A DNA stretch of 64,000 nucleotides, from NCBI GenBank assembly GCA_019843655.1, contig JACDQD010000003.1:27578224-27642223 (forward strand), given 5' to 3'. The notes beneath the pieces are model-generated. The model made no database searches. It was not told the origin of the DNA and worked only from the letters and a program-made list of their open reading frames with translations. The stretch is from Lethocerus indicus (lineage: Eukaryota > Arthropoda > Insecta > Hemiptera > Belostomatidae). The stretch's first letter is position 1. Every line of letters starts with the position of its first letter. Shown one piece after another: positions 63,028 through 64,000 of this stretch. Made by a program: the position numbers and the translations under genes.

Positions 63028-64000
63028 CTGTAATCACAAAATGGGCCAATTATAATCCAAGACACATTACGGGCAAAAATAATGAAATTTTAAAACATTT
63101 ATGTCTTTCTGTGTACTATACATATTTCTGCTGCCCATAATTACTACTAAACAATATCCAGACATGAAAACATTGCCATTCCTTCCAAAATAACAATGAC
63201 ATATTTATGATTGTAATATTAATTTATTTCAACTCTTATATATTCAATTATCCTGTTTATATGGCATCTTTCTGTGTGTCATTGTCAAAGTTCGTAGTTT
63301 TTCTTTAGTACAGTGATTACGGTCCAATATCCTCCATCTTATTACGTTAAGCGGACTTAGTGATCTAACTAGCGTATTTATTTAATATTTAGCATTGGAA
63401 ACATTGACTGCTAGGTATTCTTTTTCGATATGAAAATTTAAGTGCACAAATCCGTCATATGTATCGTGTATTTACTGAACCGTTTTTGTAAAAAAATTAA
63501 TTTCATACATTTTTTCATTCTTAAATATTCAATTTTACTTTATATAATGTTACCATAATTAAGTTTAGAATCGTACTATATATACACGCATGAAACTATA
63601 AAGTGTGAGCATCGTATCATTTTGGGCATAAAAATAGATCAGTAAAAACGCCCATTCAAAATAACTGTCTCTTTTAATTCGATTAGGAATTCGTAATAGT
63701 TAATCGTTGGTAACAGTTCAGTAAAAGAAATTACAACAGTGACAGTTAAAGTATTTGTAAGTTTGGAAGAATATCACCCGTTCGGTTTTTCGTCTCCACC
63801 CCAAATTTCGGCTCCCTGCCATAACCAGTAGTATTCTATTAGTGAACTAACAGTTCAAACTATTACGTCACAAAAATAATATCCCTATAATAACCCTCCG
63901 AACCGCTGTAACCTGAGCTGTCTACAAAGGCGGGAGAAAACGCGATTTGCAATATTATCGATACCAACAATCAGCTCACTCAGAAATCCTGCCACAGTGG
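63028..64000. other. Amt upstream region
   Basis: AT-rich; probably a 5' UTR intron or promoter region of Amt. An acceptor-like GATTACAG ends at 63028. No further exon can be assigned. Confidence 0.5.

Noticed and set aside
63012..63065. Earlier Met start for Amt at 63,065
   Set aside because: A splice acceptor-like GATTACAG lies between it and 63,011, and Amt N-termini typically begin close to MENVT-like sequence.

Overview
This window reads as insect nuclear DNA. It is AT-rich, has spliced genes with canonical GT..AG introns, and carries dispersed short repeats, microsatellites and a multi-kilobase satellite array. Three multi-exon genes can be joined by hand with consistent phases. They are an adenosine receptor GPCR (AdoR, minus strand), a multi-pass membrane protein resembling the TMEM121 family (plus strand), and an Amt-type ammonium transporter (minus strand). 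The order is unresolved; retained CpG in most of the DNA and one CpG-poor gene segment suggest an insect with gene-body DNA methylation.

Layout. 1-2,069: 3' flank or tail of AdoR. 2,070-50,353: AdoR, three coding exons on the minus strand, with a 1.2 kb intron 2 and an intron 1 of about 46 kb. Intron 1 holds the main non-genic feature: a 6.6 kb satellite complex (about 19.45-26.07 kb) made of alternating blocks of a 105-bp repeat (A) and a degenerate 26/53-bp repeat (B). It also holds a dispersed foldback element family, palindromes and microsatellites. 50,354-53,639: divergent AdoR/TMEM intergenic region with more foldback fragments and a tRNA-like pol III promoter candidate. 53,640-55,145: TMEM121-like gene, three exons. 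55,146-56,011: convergent intergenic gap with an AT microsatellite. 56,012-63,011: Amt, ten coding exons, minus strand, 461 residues. 63,012-64,000: Amt upstream region.

Function. The genes do not form a pathway. AdoR is a plasma-membrane receptor for extracellular adenosine, Amt a membrane ammonium/ammonia channel, and the TMEM121-like protein is of unknown function. The points most worth a second look are the dyad-bearing satellite inside a transcribed receptor intron, a sharp CpG boundary inside Amt near 57.72 kb, the apparent one-base frame break in the AdoR C-terminal tail, and a young-looking foldback element with 78-bp identical arms. No autonomous transposon, rRNA, CRISPR array or new enzymatic system was found.
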